From Fusibacter paucivorans (lineage in GTDB: Bacteria; Bacillota; Clostridia; Peptostreptococcales; Acidaminobacteraceae): a stretch of 64,000 nucleotides of DNA. Below are positions 63,881-64,000 of the stretch, piece after piece. The stretch lies in contig NZ_JAHBCL010000019.1 of NCBI RefSeq assembly GCF_018390735.1, positions 32,665 through 96,664 on the forward strand. Reading direction: 5' to 3'. The translations under genes were made by a program, and so were the position numbers. The notes under the pieces are model-generated. The model was not told where the DNA came from and ran no database searches. It saw only the letters and a list, made by a program, of their open reading frames with translations. Position 1 is the stretch's first letter; the number at the start of each line of letters is the position of its first letter.

Positions 63881-63996
63881 ACCGGCAACGTCCTACTCTC
63901 CCAGGCAGCTTCCCGCCAAGTACCATCGGCGCTGGAGGACTTTACTTCTGTGTTCGGGATGGGTACAGGTGTAGCCCCTCCGCCATCGTCACCGGA
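63881..63996 (-). rRNA. 5S ribosomal RNA
   Basis: About 116 nt on the minus strand from TCCGGTGACGATGGCG to GGACGTTGCCGGT; contains the conserved CACCTGTACCCATCCCGAAC and GGGAGAGTAGGACG. The 23S and 16S genes should lie beyond the right edge. Confidence 0.95.
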
Positions 63997-64000
63997 TAAA

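Overview
The window reads as chromosomal DNA of a low-to-moderate GC (roughly 40 percent) Gram-positive anaerobe of the Clostridia. Supporting features are the strong AGGAGG-type ribosome binding sites, frequent TTG/GTG starts, DegS/DegU-like and OmpR-type two-component systems, a Firmicutes-type small DUF896 protein, histidine degradation by the tetrahydrofolate-dependent (FtcD/FchA) route, a bactofilin/M23 pair, and flavin/quinone genes resembling the extracellular-electron-transfer locus of Listeria. The genus cannot be fixed from sequence alone. I see no phage, insertion sequence, CRISPR array or plasmid signature, so this is mostly a core-like region with several unusual genes.

Layout. 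1-8.5 kb: a partial unknown acidic protein, an HtrA-type protease, a small heat-shock protein, an OmpR-type two-component system, an M18 aminopeptidase, a DegS/DegU-like pair. 8.5-12.8 kb: orphan cheW, a DUF896 gene, hutH, a YgiQ radical-SAM protein. 13-20.4 kb: a MarR regulator followed by a giant 1779-residue pseudokinase/ATPase/TPR/GAF/GGDEF protein, diverging from an M23 peptidase-bactofilin pair. 20.6-31.4 kb: an rluA-type gene, an unrecognised gene and ltaE in a tight operon; a class V aminotransferase with DUF1015; a DegV protein; the ftcD-hutI-fchA operon; a short-chain threonine-dehydrogenase-like enzyme; DUF1294. 31.5-41.6 kb: MgtC-like protein, map overlapping a Cache/PAS/GGDEF gene, asnS divergent from a second membrane GGDEF gene, a degenerate Cache sensor preceded by a lipoprotein, and greA.

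41.7-45.6 kb is a compact run of polyprenyl-diphosphate synthase, Gx-transporter (EetB-like), NusG-II (EetA-like) and NDH-2 with a membrane tail, which together resemble the FLEET electron-transfer locus. 45.7-47.3 kb holds a prolyl-tRNA-synthetase-like protein that appears to have lost aminoacylation motifs but keeps the editing domain. 47.6-55.5 kb is a cobalamin late-pathway operon (cbiP-cbiB-cobD-cobU-cobS-cbiA plus a ZIP metal transporter) behind a consensus promoter, a cobalamin riboswitch, an intrinsic terminator and an odd 101-nt tandem repeat. 55.6-60.3 kb: a Bcp peroxiredoxin and the PheB-type ACT protein/hom/thrB/lysC operon for threonine-family amino acids. 60.4-63 kb: a MarR-GNAT fusion, a phosphotransferase, and a GNAT gene frameshifted at an A9 tract. 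63.2-64 kb, on the minus strand: 5S rRNA followed by seven tRNAs, the tail of an rRNA operon.

Functionally the region joins amino-acid catabolism (His, Thr, Gly/Ser), B12 supply, possible extracellular electron transfer and heavy signalling: three diguanylate cyclases, all with an intact GGD/EEF and RxxD inhibitory site, and no c-di-GMP phosphodiesterase in the window. Domain calls come from reading motifs by eye; no database search was run.
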